Origin: an uncultured Lachnospiraceae bacterium
GTDB taxonomy: Bacteria; Bacillota; Clostridia; Lachnospirales; Lachnospiraceae
Reading direction: 5' to 3'
DNA: 6,178 nucleotides
NCBI GenBank assembly: GCA_947594085.1
Contig: CANQEB010000152.1
Span: 1 to 6,178, forward strand
A program made the translations under genes and the position numbers. Position 1 is the first letter of the stretch. Every line of letters starts with the position of its first letter. A model generated the notes under the pieces. The model searched no databases and had not been told where the DNA came from. It saw only the letters and a list, made by a program, of their open reading frames with translations. Shown piece by piece: positions 5,950 through 6,178 of the stretch.

Positions 5950-5966
5950 GGCGGATGAGAACCGCC
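5950..5966 (+). other. Small hairpin next to the kinase 2 ribosome binding site
   Basis: GGCGG (5950-5954) pairs with CCGCC (5962-5966) around ATGAGAA. It ends two bases before the GGGAGG Shine-Dalgarno sequence (5968-5973). The stem is only 5 bp but all G-C, and it could affect ribosome access to the second kinase. Confidence 0.35.
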
Positions 5967-5979
5967 CGGGAGGTGTGAC

Positions 5980-6178
5980 ATGAATACAGCGCGAATCATA
6001 ACAGAGCTTTTCGGCTGCCTGGCTTCGGTCGGGATCTCCTGTATCTACTGTGAGGCGGTTCTTCCGGGGAAAAGCTGGAGCCGCATTCATGTGTGGGTCG
6101 TCCGGTGCGCGGCGTATCTGTTCTGCCTGGCAGGTTCCTTCCTCGTGGCGTCGACTCCGGTCAGGGCAGTGTTTATGG
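5980..6178 (+). CDS. Second HPK10-type sensor kinase, N-terminal part (cut by window end)
   Basis: The first 66 codons of a gene running off the right edge. The protein begins MNTARIITELFGCLASVGIS and continues with CIYCEAVLPGK, VVRCAAY and further hydrophobic sequence. Aligned to kinase 1 with one single-residue gap, roughly 33 of 65 positions are identical, including RII, LFGC, YCEA-LPGK, VW and RCAAY. It is therefore a tandem paralogue of that sensor's membrane domain, and two membrane helices are visible. GGGAGG (5968-5973) lies 6 bases before the ATG. The catalytic domain is outside the window, so kinase activity is inferred from the paralogue; a truncated receptor-only protein cannot be excluded. 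Confidence 0.85.
   Translation, partial: MNTARIITELFGCLASVGISCIYCEAVLPGKSWSRIHVWVVRCAAYLFCLAGSFLVASTPVRAVFM

Larger units (their letters stand above)
5835..5983 (+). other. Chain of five micro-ORFs with 4-base start-stop overlaps linking kinase 1 to kinase 2
   Basis: GTGA at 5835-5838 overlaps the stop of kinase 1 and opens an 11-codon frame ending at 5870. ATGA at 5867 opens MRNRAE (stop 5887), ATGA at 5884 opens MRSRVK (stop 5904), and ATGA at 5901 opens MRNRAERETE (stop 5933). GTGA at 5930 opens VKRERKKADENRPGGVT (stop 5983), which overlaps the ATGA of kinase 2 at 5980. Each junction is the geometry used for termination-reinitiation. The inner links follow automatically from the 17-base repeat that contains TGA at its unit borders, so the chain may be a by-product. 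Translation is not shown. Confidence 0.3.

Noticed and set aside
5626..6090. Minus-strand frame across the kinase 1 end, the 17-bp repeat and the kinase 2 start, with a Phe/Ser-rich repetitive stretch.
   Set aside because: The repetitive protein look comes from reading the purine-rich repeat backwards; the 17-base unit is out of phase with codons, and both ends overlap real genes.

Overview
The window reads as a chromosomal segment of a moderately GC-rich Firmicute. The protein style (GNAT, HAD, paired short ChrA, HPK10/LytTR) resembles Lachnospiraceae or related Clostridia. This placement is inferred from family composition, clear purine-rich Shine-Dalgarno sites and mixed ATG/TTG starts; there is no rRNA or other taxonomic marker. 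All convincing genes lie on the + strand.

Left part (1-2852): the window opens in the tail of a gene whose last ~35 codons resemble a glycoside hydrolase family 3 C-terminus, but all three + frames are interrupted in the first 100 bases. A hairpin follows, then a GNAT acetyltransferase (284-775) whose stop codon sits inside a perfect 12-bp inverted repeat. Next is larB (823-1614), which encodes the enzyme for the first step of nickel-pincer nucleotide cofactor synthesis, with an unusual Glu/Gln/Ala-rich insertion. Then comes a translationally coupled pair of short ChrA-family membrane proteins (1723-2298 and 2295-2852, 4-base ATGA overlap), probably the two halves of one transporter.

Middle (2960-3601): a single HAD-superfamily phosphatase of the Gph type, with a strong ribosome binding site.

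Right part (3685-6178): a signalling cluster. A LytTR response regulator with a TTG start is followed, across a strong intercistronic hairpin, by an HPK10-type (AgrC/ComD-like) membrane sensor kinase (4456-5838). After a 141-base gap comes the start of a second sensor kinase (5980 onward, cut by the window end), whose N-terminus matches the first at about half of its residues. One regulator with at least two tandem paralogous sensors suggests branched or diversifying peptide or ligand sensing. No AgrB-like protease or obvious pheromone precursor is visible here. The gap between the kinases holds a purine-rich 17-base tandem repeat with two alternating unit versions. The same repeat creates an unbroken chain of tiny start-stop-overlapping reading frames running from the stop of kinase 1 to the start codon of kinase 2. 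That relay is the most unusual structure in the window.
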